A DNA stretch of 64,000 nucleotides from an alpha proteobacterium MED-G09. GTDB lineage: Bacteria; Pseudomonadota; Alphaproteobacteria; MED-G09. Location: NCBI GenBank assembly GCA_905182015.1, contig CAJIZT010000001.1, forward strand, positions 32,928 to 96,927, given 5' to 3'. The notes under the pieces were generated by a model. It saw only the letters and a list, made by a program, of their open reading frames with translations, searched no databases and was not told where the DNA came from. Every line of letters begins with the position of its first letter. Within the stretch, counting starts at the first letter, position 1. Position numbers and translations under genes: made by a program. Positions 37,131 through 46,047 of the stretch are shown in pieces.

Positions 37131-39365
37131 TTATCCAGCTATCTCTATAAAATTTTCCATAACCTTTCTAGTGCCATTATTTCCAAAATTTATTGTTAGT
37201 TTCTTCCCGTCCACAGACATCACCTTACCTCGACCAAACTTTTTATGAACAACAGCCGATCCTAAAGAAAATTTAGAGTCTAAATTGATTGAACTAGAGA
37301 CCTTTTCTTGCGGCAGCTTTCTAATGACTGAGCTCTGCATTTTAGCTCTATTCCATCCTGGCGTGCTATAATCTGACTGATCAAAAATATCTTCTTTTAT
37401 ATCGGTAAAATTACCCCTATTCCCTGAAAAATGTGAAAGATTTATTTCAATATTGTCTTCTGGGAGTTCATTAATAAACCTTGATGGTATGCTTGAAAGC
37501 CACTGATTGTGCATTTTTCTATTTGCTGAATAAAAGATGGATGATTTAATCTTTGCTCTTGTTATCCCAACATAAGCCAGTCTTCTTTCTTCTTCTAGCG
37601 ATTTAATTCCGCCTTCGTCTAATGATCGTTGGTTTGGGAAAACTCCTTCCTCCCAACCAGGAAGGTACACATAATCAAACTCTAAACCTTTAGCTGCATG
37701 AAGAGTCATCAGGCTTACCTTGTTTCCTTCTGGATTTTTATCTATCTCCATAACTAGAGAAATATGCTCAAGATAGGCTTTTAAGCTTTCAAAAGGTTCT
37801 ATCGATTTAAATAATTCCTTTATATTATCGAGTTTTCCTCCAGCAGTTATTGAGTCATCGCTTCGCAACATTTCTAAATAACCGGAATCCTCTAAGATTA
37901 TCTCTGCTAATTCATGATGGCTTCTGTTTTCAACTAGGTCATTCCATCGCTCGGTAAGATCAACAAAATGCTTTAAGGAGGCTTTTGTTTTGGGTTTTAT
38001 TTCGGAGGTTTGAATTAATTCTTTAATGGAGTTAATAGTAGGAATATTATTATTTTTTGAATATTCTTTTATTTTTTTTATAGTTGTTTCTCCTACGCCT
38101 CTCTTAGGAACATTTAATACCCTTTCAATTGCTAGACTATCGCTTGGCTGAATTGCAAGTCTGAAGTAAGCGTTTGCATCCCGTATTTCCTTTCTTTCAT
38201 AGAATCTTGGACCTCCAACAACTTTGTAAGGAAGTCCAATTGATATAAAACGATCCTCAAATTCCCTCATTTGAAAACTTGCTCTAACTAAAATAGCAGT
38301 CTCATCTAAATTTTTTTGCTGAAGGGACTGTTGTTCTAGTTCATCGGTTATAATTCTTGCTTCCTCCTCGCCATCCCAAGTCGAAGTTACGGATACTTTT
38401 TCTCCATCACTCGCTGATGTCCACAATGTTTTGCCAAATCTTGATTCATTGGATTCAATTAATTTTGATGCTGCGGCAAGTATATTGCCTGTTGATCTGT
38501 AGTTTTGCTCTAATCTAATAACTTTCGCATCAGCAAAATCTTTTTCAAACCTAAGTATATTTGTAACTTCCGCCCCTCTCCAAGAATAAATTGATTGATC
38601 GTCATCACCAACGCAACAAATATTCTTCCATTTTCCTGATAGCAGCCTTAGTAAATTGTATTGAGATGTATTGGTATCTTGATATTCATCAACAAGCATA
38701 TATTTGAAACGATTTTGAAAAGACTCTAAAATATCTTTATTTTCATTAAACAACCTTATGCATTCAAGGATTAAATCGCCAAAGTCAGCGGCATTGAAAA
38801 ACTTTAATTGATCTTGATATTTTTTATATAAGGTCTTGCCTCTTCCGTTTGCAAAATAATCACCATCGTCTGAGGTAATGTTTGCCGGAATCAAGCCTTT
38901 ATTTTTCCATCGATCAATTAGAGATAACAGTCCTTTGGCAGACCATTTTTTTTCATCAATATTCTCATCCCTAATAAGTTGCTTTAGAAGCCTAAGTTGA
39001 TCATCGGTGTTTAATATAATAAAGCCATCTTTTAGGCCTACTTTTTCAGGGTACTGCCTTAAAATTTGAGCCCCAACAGAATGGAAAGTTCCTAACCACT
39101 TTAAACCAGTAACCATATCACCTATATGACTGGCAACCCTGGTCCTCATTTCATTAGCAGCTTTGTTCGTGAAGGTTACAGATAATATTTCACCAGGCAG
39201 GGCCATATTTTCCATAAGCAATCTGGCTAATCTTGTTGTAAGAACGCCAGTCTTACCTGTTCCAGCACCCGCTAGTACTAGTAATGGCCCGTCATTATGG
39301 AGTACTGCCTCCTTTTGTGCATCATTAAATTTTTTGAATGAATCAAGTTCATTTATATTTAGCAT
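37131..39365 (-). CDS. uvrD: UvrD/PcrA-type ATP-dependent DNA helicase
   Basis: Superfamily 1A 3'-5' helicase for excision and mismatch repair (744 residues). Motifs: Q motif FNDAQKEAV, Walker A LAGAGTGKTGVLTTRL near 32, Ia (SVTFTNKAANEM), Walker B MLVDEYQDTN near 225, III (CVGDDDQSIYSWRGAE), IV (LEQNYRS), V (VSLMTLHAAKGLEFDYVYLPGWEEGVFP) and VI (EEERRLAYVGITRAK). The C-terminal Tudor-like segment (VVHKKFGRGKVMSVDGKKL) is the RNA-polymerase-interacting domain of PcrA/UvrD. Whether to call it uvrD or pcrA is a matter of naming. Confidence 0.93.
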   Translation of the reverse strand: MLNINELDSFKKFNDAQKEAVLHNDGPLLVLAGAGTGKTGVLTTRLARLLMENMALPGEILSVTFTNKAANEMRTRVASHIGDMVTGLKWLGTFHSVGAQILRQYPEKVGLKDGFIILNTDDQLRLLKQLIRDENIDEKKWSAKGLLSLIDRWKNKGLIPANITSDDGDYFANGRGKTLYKKYQDQLKFFNAADFGDLILECIRLFNENKDILESFQNRFKYMLVDEYQDTNTSQYNLLRLLSGKWKNICCVGDDDQSIYSWRGAEVTNILRFEKDFADAKVIRLEQNYRSTGNILAAASKLIESNESRFGKTLWTSASDGEKVSVTSTWDGEEEARIITDELEQQSLQQKNLDETAILVRASFQMREFEDRFISIGLPYKVVGGPRFYERKEIRDANAYFRLAIQPSDSLAIERVLNVPKRGVGETTIKKIKEYSKNNNIPTINSIKELIQTSEIKPKTKASLKHFVDLTERWNDLVENRSHHELAEIILEDSGYLEMLRSDDSITAGGKLDNIKELFKSIEPFESLKAYLEHISLVMEIDKNPEGNKVSLMTLHAAKGLEFDYVYLPGWEEGVFPNQRSLDEGGIKSLEEERRLAYVGITRAKIKSSIFYSANRKMHNQWLSSIPSRFINELPEDNIEINLSHFSGNRGNFTDIKEDIFDQSDYSTPGWNRAKMQSSVIRKLPQEKVSSSINLDSKFSLGSAVVHKKFGRGKVMSVDGKKLTINFGNNGTRKVMENFIEIAG

Positions 39366-39420
39366 TTCTTTAACTGTGTATTTTGAGAGAGCATTGAGTT
39401 TATAAATATTTTTATATTTG

Positions 39421-39454
39421 TTAATGAATTTTTTACTCTACATCGATTCATTAA
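39421..39454. other. Inverted repeat between uvrD and the RHH gene
   Basis: TTAATGAA (39421-39428) and TTCATTAA (39447-39454) form a perfect 8-base inverted repeat around an 18-base loop. It lies upstream of uvrD and downstream of the RHH gene, both minus strand. No terminal T-run, so either a weak terminator or an operator for the helicase gene; unassigned. Confidence 0.35.
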
Positions 39455-39466
39455 TAATTCACCTTA

Positions 39467-39670
39467 TTATAAAGAATTAAGAATAAAAACTCTTATGGCC
39501 GAAGCTAAGCTTCCATCCCTCTCGTCCTGATCTATATTTTGAATGAGGGATTCTATAGTAATATTTTTATTTTTTGCAATCTTATCTAAGGCTATCCAGA
39601 AATCTTTTTCAATGGCTACACTTGTTTTATGACCAGATAAAATCAAAGATTTTTTTATTTGATTAACCAT
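39467..39670 (-). CDS. Small ribbon-helix-helix domain protein
   Basis: A 67-residue protein of the RHH_4-type family found in alphaproteobacteria next to fumC. The sequence ILSGHKTSVAIEKDFWIALDKIAKNKNITIESLIQNID fits a ribbon strand followed by two helices, then the family end SLASAIRVFILNSL. It begins three bases after the fumC stop, so the two are almost certainly co-transcribed. The fold suggests a DNA-binding dimer, but its target and role are unknown; regulation of the fumC operon is only a guess. Confidence 0.8.
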   Translation of the reverse strand: MVNQIKKSLILSGHKTSVAIEKDFWIALDKIAKNKNITIESLIQNIDQDERDGSLASAIRVFILNSL

Positions 39671-39673
39671 AGC

Positions 39674-41065
39674 CTAGGACGGTGAAATCATCCTTTCAGG
39701 TTTTACTATTTTATCATATTCAGATTCAGTAATAAAACCTAATTTTACAGCCTCTTCTTTTAGTGTTGTTCCATTTTTATGAGATGTTTTGGCTATTTTT
39801 GAAGCATTATCGTAACCAATTACAGGGGCTAAAGCGGTAACAAGCATTAAAGAGCTATTTAAAAGCTCTTTAATTTTTTCTTTATTTGGCTTTACCCCAT
39901 CAATACAATTACTTGTAAAGCTTAAGCACCCATCACCTAATAACTTAATTGATTGAAGAATATTATAGGCTATGACGGGTTTAAAAACATTTAATTCAAA
40001 ATGACCCTGACTACCTGCCATGCTTATTGTTGAGTGATTTCCCATTACCTGAAGGCAAAGCATAGTCATTGCCTCACATTGAGTTGGATTTACCTTTCCC
40101 GGCATGATTGATGAGCCCGGTTCATTTTCTGGTAATTGAATTTCTCCTAAGCCAGACCTTGGTCCTGAACCAAGGAGCCTTATGTCATTTGCAATTTTGA
40201 ATAATGAAATGGCTACAGTATTTAAGCTGCCAGACACCTCAACCATGGAATCGTGACTTGCTAGCGCTTCAAATTTATTTGGAGCCGTCTTGAACGGCAA
40301 CCCTGTTATTTTTTTACACTCTAATGCAAATTTCTTATCAAAGCCTTTTTTTGAATTTAACCCTGTCCCAACAGCAGTTCCTCCTTGCGCTAGATAGTAA
40401 AGTTCTTCAGATGACTTTTTTATTCTCTCTATCCCTCTATTTACCTGAGTAAAATATCCTGAGAATTCTTGCCCCAGGGTTACTGGCGTAGCATCTTGCA
40501 AATGAGTTCGTCCGATTTTAATTATTTTATTAAATTCTTTTGATTTTTTTTCTAATGACAGAGACAATTTTTCCATTGAAGGGATAAGATTATTGGAAAT
40601 TTCTAATGCAGCAGCTATATGCATTGCTGTTGGGAAGGTATCGTTTGACGACTGTGATAAATTACAATGATCATTGGGGTGAACTGGAGTCTTTGAACCA
40701 ATTTTACCACCTAGACTTTCAATTGCTCTATTGGAAATAACCTCATTAGCATTCATATTTGATTGAGTACCTGAGCCTGTTTGCCAAACTACTAAAGGAA
40801 AATGATCGTCTAATTTACCGTTTATTATTTCTTTTGCTGCTTTTTTAATAGCATTTGCAATTTTGGGTTGAAGAATTCCCATCTCTTTATTAACTGATGA
40901 GGCCGCTAACTTAACAACCCCTAAGGCCCTTATAAGAGGGGTAGGCATTATTTCTCCACCAATTTTAAAGTTTTTTAGAGATCTTTGTGTTTGTGCTCCC
41001 CAATACTTGTCATTAGGAACACTTATTTTGCCAAACGCATCAGTTTCTTCTCTTTTATCTTTCAA
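39674..41065 (-). CDS. fumC: Fumarate hydratase, class II
   Basis: Iron-independent TCA-cycle enzyme converting fumarate to malate (463 residues, homotetramer). Active-site signatures: [16 protein letters not shown] near 95, [24 protein letters not shown] near 129, [20 protein letters not shown] near 184 and the fumarase/aspartase loop [17 protein letters not shown] near 315. The start is TTG with GGAG seven bases upstream. It lies immediately downstream of the tmRNA gene on the same strand. Confidence 0.97.
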   Translation of the reverse strand: MKDKREETDAFGKISVPNDKYWGAQTQRSLKNFKIGGEIMPTPLIRALGVVKLAASSVNKEMGILQPKIANAIKKAAKEIINGKLDDHFPLVVWQTGSGTQSNMNANEVISNRAIESLGGKIGSKTPVHPNDHCNLSQSSNDTFPTAMHIAAALEISNNLIPSMEKLSLSLEKKSKEFNKIIKIGRTHLQDATPVTLGQEFSGYFTQVNRGIERIKKSSEELYYLAQGGTAVGTGLNSKKGFDKKFALECKKITGLPFKTAPNKFEALASHDSMVEVSGSLNTVAISLFKIANDIRLLGSGPRSGLGEIQLPENEPGSSIMPGKVNPTQCEAMTMLCLQVMGNHSTISMAGSQGHFELNVFKPVIAYNILQSIKLLGDGCLSFTSNCIDGVKPNKEKIKELLNSSLMLVTALAPVIGYDNASKIAKTSHKNGTTLKEEAVKLGFITESEYDKIVKPERMISPS

Positions 41066-41079
41066 TAGCTATCTCCAAA

Positions 41080-41402
41080 GGTTTCATCCGGTAAGAATTA
41101 AGCAAGGAGCTTCTGTTGCCAGGTGCCCCTCAAACCCCGCCTAATTATGCAAATAATTAGGAGTTAAGTTGAGTTACTCACACATTAAGCTGCGAGAGCG
41201 TACTCTGCATAGTCGCTTTTTGCTTCTATATAATAGCCCGATAACGGCGGAACAATGCCGAGTAAAAAGAAGATTTTTACACTCTCGTCGATCCTATTTC
41301 ACCCCCATAACAAAACTTTGAAATGGTGGAGGTGCCGGGTACCGCCCCCGGGTCCGAATAGTTTATTATATCAACCGTTTATCACTATATCTGGTAAACC
41401 AG
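41080..41402 (-). ncRNA. ssrA: Circularly permuted two-piece tmRNA (tag AKSDYAEYALAA)
   Basis: Rescues stalled ribosomes. On the minus strand the acceptor piece comes first and ends GGCACCTCCACCA (CCA at 41324-41326). A 17-base spacer follows, then the coding piece starts GGGGGTGAAATAGGATCGACG (from 41306). GGGGGTG pairs with CACCTCC as a 7-bp acceptor stem, which is possible only in the permuted order. The acceptor T-arm is CCGGG/CCCGG. The tag ORF (41185-41223) reads AKSDYAEYALAA then TAA. An 8-bp hairpin CTAATTAT/ATAATTAG follows. The outer limits are approximate. Confidence 0.92.
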
Positions 41403-41484
41403 CACTTTCTTTATACATTCTATTAATTAAAATTTGAAGAGACAAAAAGGTAGTTTATAATTAAAATAAGAATCGGAGTTTATT
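41403..41484. promoter_or_regulatory. Short divergent region between ssrA and thyA
   Basis: An 82-base AT-rich gap that must hold the ssrA promoter (minus) and the thyA promoter (plus). No individual box is convincing. The thyA SD CGGAG lies at its right edge, seven bases before the TTG start. Confidence 0.3.
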
Positions 41485-42279
41485 TTGCAGGAATATCATA
41501 GCCTACTAAAGCAAGTATTAGAGAACGGATCTGACAAAAATGACAGAACCGGAACTGGAACGCGATCTATTTTTGGACATCAGATGCGATTCGACCTTCA
41601 GAAAGGTTTTCCTTTACTAACAACAAAAAAAGTTCATTTAAAATCAATAATTTATGAGTTACTGTGGTTTCTCAAGGGCGAAACAAATATACGTTATTTA
41701 AAAGAAAACAACGTTAGTATATGGGATGATTGGGCTGATAAAAGTGGAGAGCTTGGCCCAGTTTATGGTCATCAATGGCGCTCCTGGCCAACAGAGACTG
41801 GTGGAAAAATTGATCAAATAACTGGACTAATAGATCAAATTAAATCAAACCCCGATTCTAGAAGGTTAATTGTAACGGCTTGGAATCCTGCAGATGTGGA
41901 AAAAATGGCCTTACCTCCGTGTCATTGTCTTTTTCAATTTTATGTCGCTAACGGTAAACTCTCATGTCAATTATACCAACGCTCTGCTGATATATTTCTT
42001 GGTGTTCCTTTTAATATTGCATCATATGCACTTTTAACAATGATGATTGCAAAGGTAACTAATCTTGAGGTAGGGGATTTTATTCACACTCTTGGTGATG
42101 CTCACTTATATTCAAATCATCTTAATCAAGCAAATGAGCAACTAAGTAGGGATTTTAAAAAGTTACCAAATATGAAAATTAAATCCAACCATAGTTCTAT
42201 TTTTGATTTTAAATATGAGGACTTTATTTTAGAAGACTATATTTTTCACCCCCACATACCCGCGCCAATAGCAGTTTGA
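41485..42279 (+). CDS. thyA: Thymidylate synthase ThyA
   Basis: Converts dUMP to dTMP with methylene-tetrahydrofolate. The 264-residue protein begins [35 protein letters not shown]. The nucleophile is in [42 protein letters not shown] (first cysteine of PPCHC, near residue 153). [15 protein letters not shown] and the C-terminal [10 protein letters not shown] complete the active site. TTG start after CGGAG. folA follows four bases later and recycles the dihydrofolate made by this reaction. Confidence 0.97.
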   Translation: MQEYHSLLKQVLENGSDKNDRTGTGTRSIFGHQMRFDLQKGFPLLTTKKVHLKSIIYELLWFLKGETNIRYLKENNVSIWDDWADKSGELGPVYGHQWRSWPTETGGKIDQITGLIDQIKSNPDSRRLIVTAWNPADVEKMALPPCHCLFQFYVANGKLSCQLYQRSADIFLGVPFNIASYALLTMMIAKVTNLEVGDFIHTLGDAHLYSNHLNQANEQLSRDFKKLPNMKIKSNHSSIFDFKYEDFILEDYIFHPHIPAPIAV

Positions 42280-42283
42280 TGAT

Positions 42284-42796
42284 ATGAAAAAACATAGTTT
42301 AATAGTTGCCGTTGCTAAGAATAAAGTTATTGGTCATGAGGGCGGTATGCCTTGGGATTTACCATCAGATTTATCAAATTTTAAAAGGATCACAATGAAT
42401 AAGCCAATGATTATGGGTAGAAAAACATTTGATTCAATAGGAAGGCCTCTTCCAGGCAGAGACAATATAGTAGTTAGTAGGAATCCTGATATTTTTATAG
42501 AAGGGGTTACTTTATGTAATAATATTGAGTCAGCAATTTTAGAAGCAAGCAAGTGTGCCAACAAAAGAAATACTGATGAAATTATGATAATTGGTGGTGA
42601 ATATATTTTTAAGTCATTCATTAACACTGCTCATAAAATATATTTGACTGAGGTTGATTCTTCACCGGAGGGTGATGTTTTTTTCCCTAACTTAAATTTG
42701 AATGATTTCACGGTGGTTTCAAAAAGTCCCTTCGTTAAAGAAGAGGGGGATAGCTGTTCTCATCGTCTTGTTATTTATGAAAAAAACAATAACTAA
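42284..42796 (+). CDS. folA: Dihydrofolate reductase
   Basis: NADPH-dependent enzyme of 170 residues that regenerates tetrahydrofolate after ThyA. Motifs are IVAVAKNKVIGHEGGMPWDLPSDLSNFKRIT (substrate and cofactor site), MIMGRKTFDSIGRPLPGRDNIVVSRN and IMIIGGEYIFKSFINTAHKIYLTEVD. Co-transcribed with thyA. The last four bases overlap the convergent mrp gene. Confidence 0.96.
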   Translation: MKKHSLIVAVAKNKVIGHEGGMPWDLPSDLSNFKRITMNKPMIMGRKTFDSIGRPLPGRDNIVVSRNPDIFIEGVTLCNNIESAILEASKCANKRNTDEIMIIGGEYIFKSFINTAHKIYLTEVDSSPEGDVFFPNLNLNDFTVVSKSPFVKEEGDSCSHRLVIYEKNNN

Positions 42797-43860
42797 GATT
42801 TTTTTGATAAGATCTCGTCAATTTTTTTAGCAAAAGAAATAAATATATCTTTTATAAGGCTTTTTGGTTGAGAAAAAACAAAAGGAATTCCGTCATCACA
42901 GCTTTCTCTTATTTCTTTGTCTAATGGAATTTCACCAATGAACTCAATATTTAATTTTTTAGCCATTTCTTTAGCACCATCTTCTCCGAATATATTCTCT
43001 TTAGTTCCATCATTGAGAACCAGGTAAGACATATTCTCTATTATTCCTAAAATCTCTATATTTACTTTTTTGAACATTCCTATTGCCTTAACCGCATCAT
43101 TCACTGCAACAGGCTGAGGGGTTGAGACTATTATGGCCCCATCCAATGGTAAGTGTTGTGATACAGTTATTTGAGCATCGCCAGTGCCAGGCGGCATATC
43201 TATAATTAAAAAATCTAATTCACCCCAGTTAGTATCTGTGGCCATTTGTTTGATTGCGGAATGAACCATTGGACCCCTCCAAACTACAGGCTGATCTTCG
43301 TTTATCAAAAAGCCAATAGACATCACCTTCATATTCTCAAATTCAAATGGAACTATTTTCTTATTTTCATTAACTTCCGGCTTTCCTTTTAACGCAAGCA
43401 TGTGTGGAATAGATGGGCCGTGAATATCGGCATCTAAAATACCAACCCTTTTTCCAATTGAAGATAGTGCTGATGCAATATTAATAGACATAGTGGACTT
43501 ACCAACACCACCTTTACCACTCGCAATTGCTATAATATTTTTTATACCTTGTATTTTCTCAACCGGCTTGGGTTCTTTCGGCTGTTTAGCCTCTTTAGAT
43601 GCATTTTGTTTTAATGGTTCGTTTGTCAAGACGCTAGTAACACTTATCATTCCCTTGATTGAAGACAGCTCCTTTTCAATTAGCTTTCCCACCTTTTCAA
43701 TTTCTTCAATATTATCCTTATTGGCATAAAGAGAGATTTGAACATGGCCATCCTTATGGCTAATGCCCTCTATTATATTTTCCTCAACTAAGCTTTTCTT
43801 ATTTCCTAGAACTATTGAAGTTAATTTTTTTTCTATTATTTCTTTGGTAATATCTGTCAT
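42793..43860 (-). CDS. Mrp/ApbC-family iron-sulfur carrier ATPase
   Basis: A 355-residue P-loop protein of the Mrp/NBP35 family, which carries Fe-S clusters to apoproteins. It has an N-terminal MIP18/DUF59-like domain (residues 5-80), then the deviant Walker A IASGKGGVGKSTMSINIA near 112, ILDADIHGPSIPHML, VVWRGPMVHSAIKQM and LIIDMPPGTGDAQIT. The CxxC pair seen in many homologues after IENMSY is absent (IENMSYLVLNDGTKENIFG). Convergent with folA, divergent from hflK. Confidence 0.92.
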   Translation of the reverse strand: MTDITKEIIEKKLTSIVLGNKKSLVEENIIEGISHKDGHVQISLYANKDNIEEIEKVGKLIEKELSSIKGMISVTSVLTNEPLKQNASKEAKQPKEPKPVEKIQGIKNIIAIASGKGGVGKSTMSINIASALSSIGKRVGILDADIHGPSIPHMLALKGKPEVNENKKIVPFEFENMKVMSIGFLINEDQPVVWRGPMVHSAIKQMATDTNWGELDFLIIDMPPGTGDAQITVSQHLPLDGAIIVSTPQPVAVNDAVKAIGMFKKVNIEILGIIENMSYLVLNDGTKENIFGEDGAKEMAKKLNIEFIGEIPLDKEIRESCDDGIPFVFSQPKSLIKDIFISFAKKIDEILSKKS

Positions 43861-43956
43861 TTATTTTATTAAATTTTGTTAATGTTGATGAATTTCGTTT
43901 ACTCAATGGTTGAAGATGGCATATAAGGACAAATAGAGGAAATAGAAAGTAAAAAA

Positions 43957-45054
43957 ATGAAACAAAATATTATTAATAAAAACAATAACGGCTGGAACGA
44001 AAATAATCAAAATCCATGGGGGAAAAGTAACCCTGGCCAAGATTTTGATAATGCGTTTGACGGTCTTCAAAAATTATTAACCAGATTTCTTCCGGGAGGA
44101 GGAAGAGGTTGGAGAGGTTTTTTTGCAATATTGCTTGTGTTATTTGGTCTATGGTCTTTAAGTGGACTGTATCGTGTTAATGCCGATGAACAAGGCGTGG
44201 TTTTAAGATTCGGAAAATTTACCAGTCAGACTGGTCCCGGCCTTCATTATCACCTTCCGTTTCCAATCGAAACAGCCCTTACACCAAAAGTTACAACGGT
44301 TAATAGAATTGATATAGGGATGAGGAGTCCTTCTGGAACTGGATTTTCTAATCCATCAAGATCCTTGAGAGATGTTCCAGAAGAAAGCTTAATGTTAACA
44401 GGCGATGAAAATATTGTTGATATTGATTTTTCAGTATTTTGGGTAATTAAAGATGCTGGAGCTTTCTTATTTAAAATTCAATATCCAGAGAGAACAATTA
44501 AAGCAGTCTCAGAGAGCGCTATGCGTGAGATTGTTGGGGGCTCAGATATACAGCCAATACTTACTGGTGCTAGACAAAAAACAGAGGATGATGTTAAGGC
44601 GTTAATGCAATCTACATTAGATTCTTATGGGTCTGGTATTCAAGTCAGGGAAGTAAAAATGCAAAAAGTAGACCCTCCTTCTGCGGTAATAGATTCATTT
44701 AGAGATGTGCAAGCAGCCAGGGCTGATCAGGAACGAGCAAGAAACGAAGCAAATGCATATGCAAATAAGATAGTGCCTGAAGCCCAAGGTGAGGCATCAA
44801 AAATATTAAGAGAATCAGAGGCTTATCAGTCCCAAACTGTTGCCGAGGCCGAGGGTCAGGCCACAAGGTTTGTTTCAATTTATTCAGAATATATTCAGGC
44901 CAAAGATGTTACTCGTCAACGAATGTTTTTAGAAACAATGGAAAAAGTTTTTGGGAGTATGAATAAAATTATTGTTGATAATGAATCGATAGGTGGGCAA
45001 GGTGTTGTCCCATATCTTCCGCTTAATGAAATTAATAAAAGAGGTCAAAGATAA
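43957..45054 (+). CDS. hflK: FtsH protease modulator HflK
   Basis: SPFH/band-7 membrane protein (365 residues) that with HflC encloses the FtsH protease and limits its access to substrates. A Gly/Asn-rich cytoplasmic N terminus is followed by one transmembrane helix (FFAILLVLFGLWSLSGLYRV, about residues 54-73), the SPFH domain (NADEQGVVLRFGKFTSQTGPGLHYHLPFP) and a long helix rich in Ala/Glu/Arg. It overlaps hflC by one base (TAATG). Confidence 0.95.
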   Translation: MKQNIINKNNNGWNENNQNPWGKSNPGQDFDNAFDGLQKLLTRFLPGGGRGWRGFFAILLVLFGLWSLSGLYRVNADEQGVVLRFGKFTSQTGPGLHYHLPFPIETALTPKVTTVNRIDIGMRSPSGTGFSNPSRSLRDVPEESLMLTGDENIVDIDFSVFWVIKDAGAFLFKIQYPERTIKAVSESAMREIVGGSDIQPILTGARQKTEDDVKALMQSTLDSYGSGIQVREVKMQKVDPPSAVIDSFRDVQAARADQERARNEANAYANKIVPEAQGEASKILRESEAYQSQTVAEAEGQATRFVSIYSEYIQAKDVTRQRMFLETMEKVFGSMNKIIVDNESIGGQGVVPYLPLNEINKRGQR

Positions 45055-46037
45055 TGGGTATTAAACAGACCGTTTCAGTTGTTTTTTTGGGAATATTTGT
45101 ATTATTAGTTTTTAATACATTTTTTTCTGTTCATGAAACTCGTCAGGCAATAGTTCTTCAGTTTGGTAGACCAGTGGGTGCGCCAATAACTGATCCAGGG
45201 TTGAAGATAAAGATGCCCTTTATTCAACAAGTTAAATATTTAGATAAAAGAATATTGGCATTAGATTCACCGGCCGAAGAAGTAATAGCTGCTGATCAAA
45301 AGAGGTTAGTTGTCGATTCCTTTACTCGGTGGACAATCATTGACCCTCTGCAATTTTATGTAAGTGTTAGAGATGAGAGAATAGCCCGCTCTAGGTTGCA
45401 GGCAATCGTCTCATCAAGTTTAAGGTCAATTTTAGGTGCTGAAGAATTTGCTGCTGTTGTTAGAGATAACAGAGACGACCTAATGAAACAAATTACTGAG
45501 CGAGCAAACGAGCAAGCTCTCGATCTTGGTATTAAAATTGTTGATATAAAAATTAAACGCGCTGATTTACCTGATGCAAATAGTCAAGCCATATATAGAA
45601 GAATGCAGACTGAAAGACAGCAAGAAGCAGCTGAGTTTAGAGGTAAGGGGCAGGAGATATCTAGAGGAATTAGAGCTGAAGCTGAGAAAACTGTTACTGT
45701 CTTGCTTTCAGAGGCAACACGCGATGCTGAAATAAATAGAGGTATTGGTGATGCTTGTCGAAATAGGATTTTTGCAACAGCATACGGTTTGGATAAAGAC
45801 TTTTTTGCTTTTTATCGTTCGATGATGTCTTATGAGAAATCCTTGGATGATCAGACCACTATAGTTTTATCACCCGATAGTGAGTTTTTTAAATTTCTTA
45901 ATAATCCAAATGCATCTTCGATAACCACAAACTCAACTGAAAAGTTAAGTTCGGATAGTAAGAAGCTTATCAACCTTATTGATAATAATAGTAGATTAAG
46001 GGATGTTTTGTGCCCTAACCTATCTAGCCAACAATAA
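45054..46037 (+). CDS. hflC: FtsH protease modulator HflC
   Basis: Partner of HflK, also an SPFH protein (327 residues) with an N-terminal anchor (VSVVFLGIFVLLVFNTFFSV), VHETRQAIVLQFGRPVGAPITDPGLKIKMPF, and the coiled region MQTERQQEAAEFRGKGQEISRGIRAEAE. A low-complexity Asn/Ser/Thr tail (about residues 280-320) extends beyond the usual end. The degP ATG lies 10 bases after its stop. Confidence 0.94.
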   Translation: MGIKQTVSVVFLGIFVLLVFNTFFSVHETRQAIVLQFGRPVGAPITDPGLKIKMPFIQQVKYLDKRILALDSPAEEVIAADQKRLVVDSFTRWTIIDPLQFYVSVRDERIARSRLQAIVSSSLRSILGAEEFAAVVRDNRDDLMKQITERANEQALDLGIKIVDIKIKRADLPDANSQAIYRRMQTERQQEAAEFRGKGQEISRGIRAEAEKTVTVLLSEATRDAEINRGIGDACRNRIFATAYGLDKDFFAFYRSMMSYEKSLDDQTTIVLSPDSEFFKFLNNPNASSITTNSTEKLSSDSKKLINLIDNNSRLRDVLCPNLSSQQ

Positions 46038-46047
46038 TAGAGAAAAA

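Noticed and set aside
41255-41437. 60-aa plus-strand ORF in the track
   Set aside because: It lies antisense to the tmRNA gene and its codons are explained by the RNA structure.
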